Under the pieces are notes generated by a model. It was given only the letters and a program-made list of their open reading frames with translations. It did not search any database and had not been told where the DNA came from. Positions 25,554 through 35,086 of a stretch of DNA of 47,515 nt are shown here, piece by piece. The position numbers were made by a program, and so were the translations under genes. Origin of the DNA: Lachnospiraceae bacterium (GTDB lineage: Bacteria > Bacillota > Clostridia > Lachnospirales > Lachnospiraceae); NCBI GenBank assembly GCA_017411305.1, contig JAFQQI010000050.1:1-47515 (forward strand), given 5' to 3'. Within the stretch, counting starts at the first letter, position 1, and every line of letters starts with the position of its first letter.

Positions 25554-26750
25554 ATGCAGGAACGCTTCATAGATAAAGTTTTAACGAAACAAATCAAAAT
25601 TAAGAATATAGAATTAAAAGTAATAGATATTGCTTTTGTTTTATGCTTATTTGTGTTTGCTTTTATGATCCGGTGGAAACTGATGCCCATTGAGTCGGCG
25701 GATTATTTCGGGTTTTTGGAGCCATGGATGGAGGAAATCCGTGAGAATGGGGGATTTGCTTCTCTTTCCTTAGAGATATCGAATTATACATCGCCCTATA
25801 TGTATATTATGACCCTGTTGTCCTATATCAGTACCAACGATTTATATGCATTGAAACTTGTGTCGGTATTTTTTGACTACATGGCATCTGTCGCCGTTTT
25901 CTTAATTTTGTGGGAAATGACAGAGAATGTACAAAAGGCAGTTTTTGGTATGGCAGTGTTACTTCTGTCGCCCACTGTTATTCTTGACAGTGCCTATTGG
26001 TGTCAGTGTGATATTATTTATACCTGCTTTTTATTATTTTCCTTATATTTCTTCTTCAGAGATGACAGTAATAAGTCGATGATATTTTTTGCAATATCCT
26101 TTGCATTTAAGTTACAATCCTTATTTTTGTTGCCGTTTTATATTATAATGTGGCTGAAAAAGAAAACAATTAAATTAAGGCATTTATTATGGGTGCCGAT
26201 GATTTATGTAATCAGTATTATACCTGCATGGATAACAGGTCGAAATCTTGGAGATTTGCTCGGGATTTATTTTGACCAGGCAGATAACTACCCATGGGGA
26301 ACGTTAGAATACCCTAATATATATGCCCTTTTGGGAGAGGTGATTCCGGATATGAGACATGCAGCAGAAGTCAGTGGAGCAGGAATGTATGCTACGATTA
26401 TGCTGCTGGGGTGCATTGCCTATTATATTTATCAAAAAAATGTGATGCTAACACAGGAGCTGGCTGTAACCCTTGCATTGTTTATGGTAGCAGTTACTGT
26501 TTACGGTCTGCCTCATATGCATGACAGGTACGGATTTTTGATTGACCTGTTGGCAATCATTTACGGTGTATACAGAGTGAAAAGGTTTCCGGTTACTTGC
26601 GGATTTATGCTGATTTCCGTGCTGACCTTTATGCCCTATCTGATAGCTGTACATGTGGTACCCATTCAGTATCTGGCAATTGCCCAGTTTACACTTATTA
26701 TCTATGTTGGATATGATTTATATCAGCAAATAGTTGAAAACACACTATAA
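25554..26750 (+). CDS. GT-C family glycosyltransferase-like membrane protein
   Basis: A 398-residue integral membrane protein with about ten helices. After the first helix the loop reads ESADYFGFLEPWMEEIRENGG, with the acidic residue that GT-C enzymes of the ArnT/PMT/ALG class use for catalysis or metal binding. Later segments include a typical SAYWCQCDIIY turn, as in Dol-P-Man-dependent mannosyltransferase relatives. It likely takes a sugar from a polyprenyl-phosphate donor on the outer face of the membrane. Its 3' end overlaps that of the convergent PMT-like gene by 6 nt. Confidence 0.75.
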   Translation: MQERFIDKVLTKQIKIKNIELKVIDIAFVLCLFVFAFMIRWKLMPIESADYFGFLEPWMEEIRENGGFASLSLEISNYTSPYMYIMTLLSYISTNDLYALKLVSVFFDYMASVAVFLILWEMTENVQKAVFGMAVLLLSPTVILDSAYWCQCDIIYTCFLLFSLYFFFRDDSNKSMIFFAISFAFKLQSLFLLPFYIIMWLKKKTIKLRHLLWVPMIYVISIIPAWITGRNLGDLLGIYFDQADNYPWGTLEYPNIYALLGEVIPDMRHAAEVSGAGMYATIMLLGCIAYYIYQKNVMLTQELAVTLALFMVAVTVYGLPHMHDRYGFLIDLLAIIYGVYRVKRFPVTCGFMLISVLTFMPYLIAVHVVPIQYLAIAQFTLIIYVGYDLYQQIVENTL

Positions 26751-28403
26751 TACCAGAATCCAATCCTTCAGCAGACGAAGCTTCATACCCCATTCGGTAG
26801 AGACCGGGATTCCGGAAATAACAGGAAAGAAAATAAGAAACACTACAAGGACAATGCCAAGATATACGGTAATTGTCCTTTTTCCGTATTTGAAGTGTTC
26901 CATAAGATATTGCATGGTATATCCAATCATCAGGATAACAAACAGGATAGCAGGGAAGTAATGGTAAATAAAGGTAATTCTTCCGATACTCATCCAGGGA
27001 ATATACTGGGCTGCATACGCAATAAACAGAAATCCGGCTTTTTTTTCTTTTTTGAATACCCAGCGGTACAATACGAAAAGGCTACAGATAATACCGGGCC
27101 ACCAGACAGCAGGGTTTCCCATACAACTGACGGCACTGACATGGGTACTGCTTACCGCGTCATTAGCATATAGAAGCGGCATCCAAATAACCGGCCACTC
27201 ATAAAAGGGGGAGCTGTAGTAATGCTCAGCCACAAGCTGTGAATGGTAGCTGAACATGGATAGAGAGCCGTCGATGGTACGCTTAATTAATCCGCTGTTA
27301 TCATATCCTACTACAGGAATAAAGGATAAGGTATAAACAAGCATAGGAATTAAGAGAAAGAAGATGCAGCAAAAGCCAAACAGGCCTATGGTTTGTTTAC
27401 CCGGAAAATGGGTTAATGTATACCAGAAAAACAATACAGCAAGACCAAGGCCCGCATAAACTCCTGTCCATTTTGTTGCAATCCCGAATGCCATACTGAT
27501 ACCGCAGAATGCAAGCGGAAGCAAATAATCTTTCGAAAGCTTCATCTTGCTGTAATCGAAAGAATGATTTTTTACCATATATTCATACATGAAGTAATAC
27601 ATCAGCAAAATAAAGAAAGCTGCGAAAATATCAATAGTAGAAATTCTCGATAAGGTATAATGCATAAAGTCAAAGGTAAATAAGCCCGTAGTTGCCGTAG
27701 CCAGAAACGTATTGCCAAAGAGCTTCTTTGCAAAAAGGTACATGATGCCTATGATAAATATACCGAAGAGCGCAGACATCACTCTCCAGCCAAAAGGATT
27801 CATTCCAAATAAAGCGATGCCGATGGAAATTAAAATCTTTCCGAAATGAGGGTGTGTTGTTTCATAGGTTTGAAGTCCGTGGAGAAATTCATAACCTGTT
27901 CTTCCGTGGTAAATTTCATCAAACATGGTGCCGGATAAATAAGTAACTGTTACCGGGAACATATCCTGCTCATCAAACAGCTCCGGATAATCGGCAGTGT
28001 TTACGGGAGTGATGATATTACCGTCACTTCCGAGAAAAACAAATTCATTTAGTACGGCACTTTCATCCAAGAAAACAAAACCGAGATAACGGGTATAGTA
28101 GTGGATAGGAATTTCGTTCCATTGGAACACAGATGTAATCTGAGCCTCTCCGTTTATGATTTCCCATTCTCCGGTCACTTCATTGAATACAGAAACAGAA
28201 ACGGTTCTGTTATCTAAATTTCCAAGAAATATTTTCATGGTACTGACATCGAGATATTCTCCGAAGTCAATAATGACATCCCGGTTATCGGCAGATGTCT
28301 CATAATAGCTTTCAGGAGCATATGTATTTCCCAGACGGAAAAAAACAAGTATGGTAAAGATGAGCATTAAAGTGCCCATGCAAAGATAATCTTTTTTTGT
28401 CAT
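26745..28403 (-). CDS. protein O-mannosyltransferase (PMT/GT39)-like enzyme
   Basis: A 552-residue membrane protein. After helix 1 there is an outside domain of about 120 residues with beta-strand, discoidin-like character, then the PMT core with THPHFGKILISIG, GWRVMSALFG and, further on, FGIATKWTGVYAG, features shared with bacterial and yeast PMT proteins (GT39 core and C-terminal four-helix domain). Such enzymes move mannose from polyprenyl-phosphate-mannose to Ser/Thr of exported proteins. The acceptors are unknown; the Thr-rich TPEP stalk at 1750 and the wall proteins are candidates (inference). GAAAGGG lies upstream of its ATG. Confidence 0.82.
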   Translation of the reverse strand: MTKKDYLCMGTLMLIFTILVFFRLGNTYAPESYYETSADNRDVIIDFGEYLDVSTMKIFLGNLDNRTVSVSVFNEVTGEWEIINGEAQITSVFQWNEIPIHYYTRYLGFVFLDESAVLNEFVFLGSDGNIITPVNTADYPELFDEQDMFPVTVTYLSGTMFDEIYHGRTGYEFLHGLQTYETTHPHFGKILISIGIALFGMNPFGWRVMSALFGIFIIGIMYLFAKKLFGNTFLATATTGLFTFDFMHYTLSRISTIDIFAAFFILLMYYFMYEYMVKNHSFDYSKMKLSKDYLLPLAFCGISMAFGIATKWTGVYAGLGLAVLFFWYTLTHFPGKQTIGLFGFCCIFFLLIPMLVYTLSFIPVVGYDNSGLIKRTIDGSLSMFSYHSQLVAEHYYSSPFYEWPVIWMPLLYANDAVSSTHVSAVSCMGNPAVWWPGIICSLFVLYRWVFKKEKKAGFLFIAYAAQYIPWMSIGRITFIYHYFPAILFVILMIGYTMQYLMEHFKYGKRTITVYLGIVLVVFLIFFPVISGIPVSTEWGMKLRLLKDWILVL

Positions 28404-28533
28404 ATCGAAACCCTTTCTAAAAGATAAGTATACGTTTTCAGTATATCAGTGAATCAGTTGTAAAACAAGAATGAAAGCAAATTTAAAAGGCTATACTGTT
28501 ACGGAAAGAATATTTTTGTAACAGGAGGTTTTT

Positions 28534-29853
28534 ATGAAAACATATATGCAGATTACTAATATTCACGGAAGAGAAATTTTAGATTCCAGAGGGAACCCGA
28601 CAGTTGAAGCAGAAATTACATTAACAGATACCATGACAGGAAAAAGGTTCGCAGGGAAAGCTTCCGTACCTTCAGGTGCCAGTACGGGACGTTTTGAAGC
28701 AGTTGAGCTTCGGGATGCAGAAACCAGATATTTCGGACTTGGTGTAAAAAAAGCAGTTTCTAATATTAATACAAAAATAAAAGAAGCAATAGCCGGAAGA
28801 AATGGTTTAAATCAGGTAGAAATAGACAGAATCCTGTTAGAAACAGACGGAACCGATAACAAAGGAAATCTTGGTGCAAATGCAACCCTTGCGGTTTCTA
28901 TGGCTGTGGCAAGGGCAGCTGCAAAAGCACTTAATATTCCTCTTTATCAGTACCTCGGAGGTGCATATACCAGGATCATGCCTGTTCCCATGATGAACAT
29001 CTTAAACGGCGGGAAGCATGCTTCCAATACCGTTGATTTCCAGGAATTTATGATTATGCCGGTACAAGCGGAAAGCTTCGCTGACGGACTTCGTATTTGC
29101 GCAGAAATTTATCATTTTTTAAAGAAGATTTTGGAGGAAAAGGGATTATCCACAGGAGTCGGAGATGAAGGCGGCTTTGCACCGGACCTTCCGGATGCCA
29201 AAGCAGTGCTTTCCTTAATCGTGGAAGCAATTGAAAAAAGTAAATATTTACCTGGAAAAGATATCAAAATTGCCCTTGACGTTGCGAGCAGTGAATTATA
29301 CAATGAAAAGACAGGCATGTACCATTTCCCGGGAGAAAGTAAGCTGACAGGGAAGGAAGTAGTCAGGGATACCGCTGAAATGATATCGTATTATGAAGAA
29401 CTGATTGCGGAATTTCCCATTCTTTCGATTGAAGATGGGTTGGCGGAAGATGACTGGGACGGTTGGAAGCATTTGACAGAGCACCTCGGAAATAAAATCC
29501 AGCTGGTAGGTGATGACTTGTTTGTGACCAATACCAAGCGTTTGGATGCAGGAATTAAACTGCATGTTGCCAATGCGATTTTAGTAAAAGTCAATCAAAT
29601 CGGTACAGTTTCCGAAGCAATGGAAGCCATTGAAATGGCACAGAAAAACGGCTATAAGGCTGTCATTTCACATCGTTCCGGCGAAACTGAGGATACCTTT
29701 ATCGCAGACCTTGCGGTGGCAGTAAATGCGGGACAAATTAAAACAGGTGCGCCTTGCAGAAGTGACCGTGTGGCGAAATACAATCAACTTCTTCGAATTG
29801 AAGAAGAGCTTGGAACCGTAGCCTGCTATAAAGAACCTTTTAACAAAGTATAA
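28534..29853 (+). CDS. eno: enolase
   Basis: A 439-residue cytoplasmic enzyme of glycolysis that converts 2-phosphoglycerate to phosphoenolpyruvate with Mg2+. Diagnostic segments are DSRGNPTVE at the N terminus, [15 protein letters not shown], the catalytic [10 protein letters not shown], metal-binding Asp in ALDVASSE, Glu in [11 protein letters not shown] and Asp in [10 protein letters not shown], the catalytic Lys in [10 protein letters not shown], and [10 protein letters not shown]. Length is typical. AACAGGAGG upstream sets the start. It is divergent from the PMT-like gene and followed 28 nt later by the lysozyme gene. Confidence 0.98.
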   Translation: MKTYMQITNIHGREILDSRGNPTVEAEITLTDTMTGKRFAGKASVPSGASTGRFEAVELRDAETRYFGLGVKKAVSNINTKIKEAIAGRNGLNQVEIDRILLETDGTDNKGNLGANATLAVSMAVARAAAKALNIPLYQYLGGAYTRIMPVPMMNILNGGKHASNTVDFQEFMIMPVQAESFADGLRICAEIYHFLKKILEEKGLSTGVGDEGGFAPDLPDAKAVLSLIVEAIEKSKYLPGKDIKIALDVASSELYNEKTGMYHFPGESKLTGKEVVRDTAEMISYYEELIAEFPILSIEDGLAEDDWDGWKHLTEHLGNKIQLVGDDLFVTNTKRLDAGIKLHVANAILVKVNQIGTVSEAMEAIEMAQKNGYKAVISHRSGETEDTFIADLAVAVNAGQIKTGAPCRSDRVAKYNQLLRIEEELGTVACYKEPFNKV

Positions 29854-29881
29854 CAGTAGATAAAGAGAAGGAATACGAAAG

Positions 29882-31513
29882 ATGAAAACATTCAAAAGCA
29901 CAGTAAAGAGAGTAACAGCAATGGTGATGGCAGTAGCACTGCTTTGGACCCTTCAGCCTGCAGAAGCTTCTGCAAAACAATCTATGGCGAAAGGCGTGGA
30001 TGTTTCCAAATATAACGGTGGCGTAGATTGGAATCAGGCAAAAGCAGCAGGTATTGAGTATGCATTTATTAAAGTGGGCAGTACCTACAGCGGAATAGAT
30101 CCTAATTTTGCGGCTAATATTACAGGGGCACAGGCTGCAGGTATTAAGACAGGTGTCTATATTTATTCCTATGCCACCACACCGGAAGCAGCTGTACAGG
30201 AAGCGAATCTTGTACTGGAATGGATTAGTAATTATACGGTAAATTTCCCTATTGTTTTTGATATTGAAGATAAATGTCACAAGAATTTAAGCCAGGAGCA
30301 GCTGATTGCAATCATTAATTCATTTTGTATGACTATTGATGCTGCCGGATATTATCCTATGGTTTATTCCTATAAGAATTTCTTCGACGGTAAACTTAGT
30401 ATTTGCGGATGGGACAGATGGGTTGCCCATTACAGTGACAGCTGCGGAGCTACAAACAATGTATGCTTCTGGCAGTATACAAGCAAAGGAAAAGTACCGG
30501 GACTTAACGGAAATGTGGATTTAAACCATCAGTACAAGGACTACAGCTCCCTGATTATCCCGGAAGGCTTTATGGACCATAACGGAAATACAAGATTTTA
30601 CAGCAACTGGCGGATGCAAAGAGGTTGGGTGAATTATAACGATACCAGATACTATTTGGACGGAGCCGGAAATATGGTAAGAGGCTGGTTTACCGATGCA
30701 AGCGGAACCTATTATTTATCACCGGCTGACGGCAGCATTGCCAGAGGGCAGTGTGTGGTAGACGGTGCAGACTTTTATTTTACTGCGGAAGGCGTTAAAT
30801 TAAGCGGATGGGTAGTACTCGGTGATCAAAAGTTTTATTATGATGCAGCTAATAACGGTATTATGAAACGTGAATGGATGAGTGACGCAGAAGGTAAGTT
30901 CTATTATTTTGATAAAACAGACGGTCATATGTATACCGGAGCACAAGTTGTAGACGGTGCGGAATTTTTATTTGATGCAAACGGTGTCAGACAGACTGGC
31001 TGGGCAACTTTGGAAAACGGAACCTTTTATTATGATCCGGTAAGCGGCGCTAAGGTCAGAGGATTCTTAGATGATGCAAACGGTCGTCACTATCTGGCTC
31101 CTGATGACGGTCATATGGTAACCGGAGCAGCCTTAATTGACGGTAAGAACTACCTTTTTGATGAAAAAGGTAGCATGATGACAGGAATGGTTTCAAGAGA
31201 AGACGGAAGCTATTATTATGATACTGCAACCGGACAAATGGTGACAGGATGGATTACCTTAGGCGAACAGACCTATTATGCAAATGAAGCAGGTCATATC
31301 GTAACAGGTGTATACACCATTGCAAAGCAGCCTTATTATTTCGGCGCAGATGGTGTCCTTGTAAGAAATCAGGCAGTAGAACTTGAAGGTGTTTCTTATA
31401 TCACGACACCGGAAGGCATACTCACTAAGGTGGAAGCAGCCCTTGCCGGAGAAGGACAGCCGGCAGAAGAAACTGCGCAGCCTGAAGCTGATACCGCACA
31501 GCCCGCAGCATAA
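29882..31513 (+). CDS. secreted GH25 lysozyme with cell-wall-binding repeats
   Basis: A 543-residue exported muramidase. A signal peptide (about 1-35, ending near ASA) is followed by the GH25 domain (about 37-225) with the conserved KGVDVSKYNG (Asp40), and the catalytic FDIED (Asp127, Glu129). From about residue 240 to 510 there are about ten Trp/Gly/Tyr-rich repeats of the choline-binding-like CW_binding type (for example GWVVLGDQKFYYD), followed by a Pro/Glu/Ala-rich tail. It would cut the glycan backbone of peptidoglycan during growth or cell separation. AGAAGGAATACG precedes the ATG. Confidence 0.92.
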   Translation: MKTFKSTVKRVTAMVMAVALLWTLQPAEASAKQSMAKGVDVSKYNGGVDWNQAKAAGIEYAFIKVGSTYSGIDPNFAANITGAQAAGIKTGVYIYSYATTPEAAVQEANLVLEWISNYTVNFPIVFDIEDKCHKNLSQEQLIAIINSFCMTIDAAGYYPMVYSYKNFFDGKLSICGWDRWVAHYSDSCGATNNVCFWQYTSKGKVPGLNGNVDLNHQYKDYSSLIIPEGFMDHNGNTRFYSNWRMQRGWVNYNDTRYYLDGAGNMVRGWFTDASGTYYLSPADGSIARGQCVVDGADFYFTAEGVKLSGWVVLGDQKFYYDAANNGIMKREWMSDAEGKFYYFDKTDGHMYTGAQVVDGAEFLFDANGVRQTGWATLENGTFYYDPVSGAKVRGFLDDANGRHYLAPDDGHMVTGAALIDGKNYLFDEKGSMMTGMVSREDGSYYYDTATGQMVTGWITLGEQTYYANEAGHIVTGVYTIAKQPYYFGADGVLVRNQAVELEGVSYITTPEGILTKVEAALAGEGQPAEETAQPEADTAQPAA

Positions 31514-31546
31514 ACAATAAAATAGTACAAACAAGGATAAAAATGC

Positions 31547-31575
31547 TTGAAATCTATGGATATATATGGTAAACT
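31547..31575 (+). promoter_or_regulatory. promoter of secG
   Basis: TTGAAA (31547-31552), 17-nt spacer, TAAACT (31570-31575), about 30 nt before the secG start. Confidence 0.6.
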
Positions 31576-31605
31576 TAGGTTTGTTCGGCATTAGGAGGTG
31601 TAATA

Positions 31606-31845
31606 ATGGCAGTACTCAGAATTGTAATTCAGATTATTTTTATATTAGTATGTGTTGCATTAGCGGCAATAGTTTTGATGCAGGAAGGTAAGTCAGCAGG
31701 CTTAGGAGCAATCAGCGGAGCAGCTGAAACTTACTGGGGTAAGAATAAAGGACGTTCTATGGAAGGCAAGCTTGTGAAATTTACAAAGTTCCTTGCTATA
31801 GCGTTTATTTTACTTACAGTAGTTTTGAATCTGAATGTATTTTAG
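31606..31845 (+). CDS. secG: preprotein translocase subunit SecG
   Basis: A 79-residue membrane protein with two helices (about 3-25 and 57-77) joined by a loop containing the typical LMQEGKSAGLGAISG segment and a Gly/Lys-rich stretch. SecG is the small accessory subunit of the SecYEG channel and aids protein export. The order secG, rnr, smpB, ssrA is widely conserved in Firmicutes and supports the call. Strong AGGAGGTG lies upstream. Confidence 0.95.
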   Translation: MAVLRIVIQIIFILVCVALAAIVLMQEGKSAGLGAISGAAETYWGKNKGRSMEGKLVKFTKFLAIAFILLTVVLNLNVF

Positions 31846-31850
31846 GACTT

Positions 31851-31880
31851 AAGGCACTCTTGCAAAGAGTGCCTTTTTTA
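31851..31880 (+). terminator. intrinsic terminator between secG and rnr
   Basis: AAGGCACTCT (31851-31860), loop TGCAA, AGAGTGCCTT (31866-31875), then T-run. A perfect ten-bp stem ending 12 nt before the rnr start codon, so it limits but may not abolish read-through into rnr. Confidence 0.88.
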
Positions 31881-31891
31881 TAGGAGAAATC

Positions 31892-34048
31892 ATGGAACAG
31901 AAAACTCAGGAGAGACGAAAAAAGTTAATATGTGAGCTGGTAGAGGATGAGCTGTATGTTCCGATGAAAGAAAAGGAACTTGCAATCTTTATGCAGGTGA
32001 AACCGGAAGAACGGGCGGAATTAAAGCAAATTCTTGATGAACTATTGGCAGAAGGGAAATTGCAGATTACCAAAAGAGGCAAATATTTAAAAGGTGACGG
32101 CAAGAAACAGGATGAGGAACTGATCGGAACCTTTATCAGTAATTCCAGAGGCTTTGGATTTGTAGAAATAGAAGGCAGAGAGCAGGATTTGTTTATTCCG
32201 GAAAGCGGTGTAAACGGTGCTTTTCACAAAGATACCGTGCGAGTGGAACTGTTGAAGGAACAGCGGGGAAAGCGTCCTGAAGCAAAAGTGGTTGCCATTT
32301 TAGAACATGCAGTAAACCGAGTTGTTGGTACCTTTGAAAAATCCAAGAATTTTGGGTTTGTAATTCCCGATAATGACAAGCTGTCATCAGATATTTTTGT
32401 ACCGATTGAACGTTCTAAAGGCGCGGTAAACGGTCATAAAGTAGTAGTGGAACTGACTGATTACGGCGATGAAAAGCATAAGCCGGAGGGAAAAGTTATT
32501 GAAATAATCGGTCACATCAATGATCCCGGAGTTGACATTATGTCGATTGTAAAGGGCTTCGAATTGCCTACCGAATTCGGAGAAAAGGTATTAAACCAAG
32601 CAGAACGTATGAACAAAGAGGTTTCCGAGTCTGATCGGGAAGGTAGGAGAGACTTACGTGATGTGATGATGGTTACCATAGACGGTGAGGATGCCAAGGA
32701 CTTGGATGACGCTGTCAATGTATGTAAAGTAGGTGAAAATTATCATCTTGGAGTTCATATTGCAGATGTCACCAATTACGTGCAGGAGAATTCCGCACTT
32801 GACAGAGAAGCACTAAACCGGGGAACCAGTGTCTATCTGGTAGATAGGGTGATTCCCATGCTTCCCCACGCACTTTCTAACGGTATTTGCTCCTTGAATC
32901 AGGGTGTGGACAGACTGGCACTGAGTTGTCTGATGACCATTAACCAAAAGGGTGAAGTGACCGATTACGAAATTGTAGAATCAGTAATTAACGTGAACAG
33001 AAGAATGTCCTATACGGAAGTAAAGAAGATTCTGGAGGATGAAGATAAAGAAACCATAGCAGCATGTGAAGAACTTGTTCCGATGTTTAAGCTGATGCAG
33101 GAACTTTCGGGAATACTCCGCGAAAAGAGAAAGAAACGGGGCTCCGTTGACTTTGATTTCCCGGAAAACAAGATGATTTTGGATGAAGCAGGTGTGCCTT
33201 TGGAAATTAAGCCTTATGAGCGAAATACAGCCACAAAAATCATCGAAGATTTTATGCTTCTTGCGAATGAAACCGTAGCACAACATTTCTACTGGATGGA
33301 AATGCCTTTTGTATATCGTACCCACGATATGCCGGATCCGGAAAAGATATTAAAACTGGGTACATTTATCAATAATTTCGGTTATTTTATTAAAATAAAA
33401 ACCGGAGAAAATGAAATTCATCCCAAGGAAATTCAAAAATTGCTGGGTAAGATTGAAGGAACGGCTGAAGAAGCATTAATTGCCAGATTGACATTGCGCA
33501 GTATGAAGCAGGCGAAGTATACTGTTAATTGTACAGGACATTTTGGTCTTGCCTGCCAGTATTATTGCCATTTTACTTCACCCATCAGACGTTATCCCGA
33601 TTTGCAGATACACCGTATTATTAAGGAGCAGATTCGTGGTAGAATGAAAGAGGAGCGTATGGAGCATTATAAGGCAATACTGCCTGAGGTGGCGAAGCAT
33701 TCCTCTGAAATGGAACGAAGAGCAGATGAAGCTGAGCGTGAAACCGAAAAACTGAAAAAAGCCCAGTACATGGAAAGCCGTATCGGTAATATCTATGAAG
33801 GCGTTATTTCCGGCATCACTGCATGGGGGATTTATGTAGAACTGCCTAATACAGTAGAAGGAATGATTCATGTATCCAGATTGACCGGGGATTATTATTA
33901 TTACAGGGAAGAAACTTATGAAATGGTAGGCAGAGATACCGGCAGATGCTTTAAGCTGGGACAAAAGGTGCGCATTATGGTAGATGATGTTGACCGCCTT
34001 TCCAAAAGCATAGATTTTTTGCTTGCATATGACGAGGAAGAAGAGTAG
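31892..34048 (+). CDS. rnr: ribonuclease R
   Basis: A 718-residue 3'-5' exoribonuclease. Domains in order: N-terminal winged-helix (about 8-68), cold-shock domain 1 with SRGFGFVEIEG (about 72-125), cold-shock domain 2 with KNFGFVIPD (about 145-215), the RNB catalytic core from about 250 with DGEDAKDLDDAVNV (Mg-binding Asp cluster near 264-272), and a C-terminal S1 domain (about 630-712) followed by an acidic tail. It degrades structured RNA and takes part with SmpB-tmRNA in removing faulty mRNAs, which fits the neighbours. TAGGAGA upstream sets the start. Confidence 0.96.
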   Translation: MEQKTQERRKKLICELVEDELYVPMKEKELAIFMQVKPEERAELKQILDELLAEGKLQITKRGKYLKGDGKKQDEELIGTFISNSRGFGFVEIEGREQDLFIPESGVNGAFHKDTVRVELLKEQRGKRPEAKVVAILEHAVNRVVGTFEKSKNFGFVIPDNDKLSSDIFVPIERSKGAVNGHKVVVELTDYGDEKHKPEGKVIEIIGHINDPGVDIMSIVKGFELPTEFGEKVLNQAERMNKEVSESDREGRRDLRDVMMVTIDGEDAKDLDDAVNVCKVGENYHLGVHIADVTNYVQENSALDREALNRGTSVYLVDRVIPMLPHALSNGICSLNQGVDRLALSCLMTINQKGEVTDYEIVESVINVNRRMSYTEVKKILEDEDKETIAACEELVPMFKLMQELSGILREKRKKRGSVDFDFPENKMILDEAGVPLEIKPYERNTATKIIEDFMLLANETVAQHFYWMEMPFVYRTHDMPDPEKILKLGTFINNFGYFIKIKTGENEIHPKEIQKLLGKIEGTAEEALIARLTLRSMKQAKYTVNCTGHFGLACQYYCHFTSPIRRYPDLQIHRIIKEQIRGRMKEERMEHYKAILPEVAKHSSEMERRADEAERETEKLKKAQYMESRIGNIYEGVISGITAWGIYVELPNTVEGMIHVSRLTGDYYYYREETYEMVGRDTGRCFKLGQKVRIMVDDVDRLSKSIDFLLAYDEEEE

Positions 34049-34111
34049 GCTGAATATGTCATTGTGCCATATGGGGTGCGATAAAGAAAGAGTAAGGGAG
34101 CATGGTATTTT

Positions 34112-34579
34112 ATGGCAAAAGAAGAAATGAAGCTTGTTGCAAATAATAAAAAAGCATATCATGACTATTTTATAGAAGAAAAGTATGAAGCGGGACTGGT
34201 GCTTCACGGCACCGAAGTAAAATCCCTGCGCATGGGGAAATGCAGCATCAAAGAGGCTTTTATCCGTATTGAAAAGGGTGAAGTATATATCTACGGTATG
34301 CATATCAGTCCCTACGAAAAAGGAAATATCTTTAATAAAGACCCGCTTCGTCCTAAAAAGCTGCTTTTGCATAAGCAGCAAATCCGTAAGTTGATTGGAA
34401 GCAGTGCGGAAAAAGGATATACATTGGTTCCGTTGCAGGTGTATTTTTCGAATGGCAGAGCCAAAATAGAAATCGGTCTTGCCAAGGGTAAAAAGCTCTA
34501 TGACAAACGTCAGGACATTGCAAAGAAGGATCAAAGAAGAGAAGCTGAGAAAGAAATGAAAGTCAGACTGCGTATGTAA
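34112..34579 (+). CDS. smpB: SsrA-binding protein SmpB
   Basis: A 155-residue protein of normal length. It binds the tRNA-like part of tmRNA and brings it to stalled ribosomes. Family segments are [25 protein letters not shown], the central [10 protein letters not shown], and the basic C-terminal tail with [17 protein letters not shown], which enters the empty mRNA channel. AAGGGAG upstream supports the ATG. The tmRNA gene follows 69 nt later behind its own promoter. Confidence 0.97.
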   Translation: MAKEEMKLVANNKKAYHDYFIEEKYEAGLVLHGTEVKSLRMGKCSIKEAFIRIEKGEVYIYGMHISPYEKGNIFNKDPLRPKKLLLHKQQIRKLIGSSAEKGYTLVPLQVYFSNGRAKIEIGLAKGKKLYDKRQDIAKKDQRREAEKEMKVRLRM

Positions 34580-34607
34580 ATTTCACAAATGTTTCACACT
34601 TTTTTCA

Positions 34608-34635
34608 TTGATATCTTTGATGGAAATGTTATAAT
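34608..34635 (+). promoter_or_regulatory. promoter of the tmRNA gene
   Basis: TTGATA (34608-34613), 16-nt spacer, perfect TATAAT (34630-34635). Predicted start near 34642, seven bases before the mature 5' end. Confidence 0.75.
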
Positions 34636-34648
34636 AATATTGTAATTC

Positions 34649-34993
34649 GGGTTAGTAAAGGTTTCGACAGGGGTCTTGCAGCCGGAGAAGCTATCCGCAG
34701 GCGATGCGTTAAATCGCAAAACTAAAAATAAACGCTGAAGAAAATTTAGCATACGCTGCCTAATGGCAGCTGTCCGACTTAGTGCACCTACACATTAAGA
34801 CCCGGGCATCGACTATGTAGGAAACGACACGGGTTAAGCTTTGCGCCCGTGGGCGTATTATGAAGCTACTAAACAAATCGGGGTGTCAGTTTCCCGGTTT
34901 GGGAGGGAATGAGGGCAACCGAAACAATTGACTATGATAGTAGAAGGACGGGGAATGGGTCTTTGGACGCGGGTTCGACTCCCGCCTAATCCA
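34649..34993 (+). ncRNA. ssrA: transfer-messenger RNA (tmRNA)
   Basis: Single-piece tmRNA of 345 nt. The acceptor stem GGGTTAG (34649-34655) pairs with CTAATCC (34986-34992) with one G-U pair, followed by discriminator A at 34993; the CCA end is not encoded. The T-arm GCGGGTTCGACTCCCGC and the 5' GGTTTCGACAGGG are diagnostic. The tag reading frame opens at GCA 34716-34718 and runs AKLKINAEENLAYAA to TAA at 34761-34763. It rescues stalled ribosomes with SmpB and marks the product for proteolysis. The rest forms the pseudoknot region. Confidence 0.95.
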
Positions 34994-35020
34994 TATATGG
35001 ATGATATCCATAGTTAAAAG

Positions 35021-35048
35021 AAGCCAAGTATGATGCTTGGCTTTTTTT
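35021..35048 (+). terminator. intrinsic terminator of ssrA
   Basis: AAGCCAAG (35021-35028), loop TATGATG, CTTGGCTT (35036-35043), then a long T run to 35048. Confidence 0.9.
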
Positions 35049-35086
35049 CAACTATAAATAAGATACAAATTTTATGAGGGATTCCT

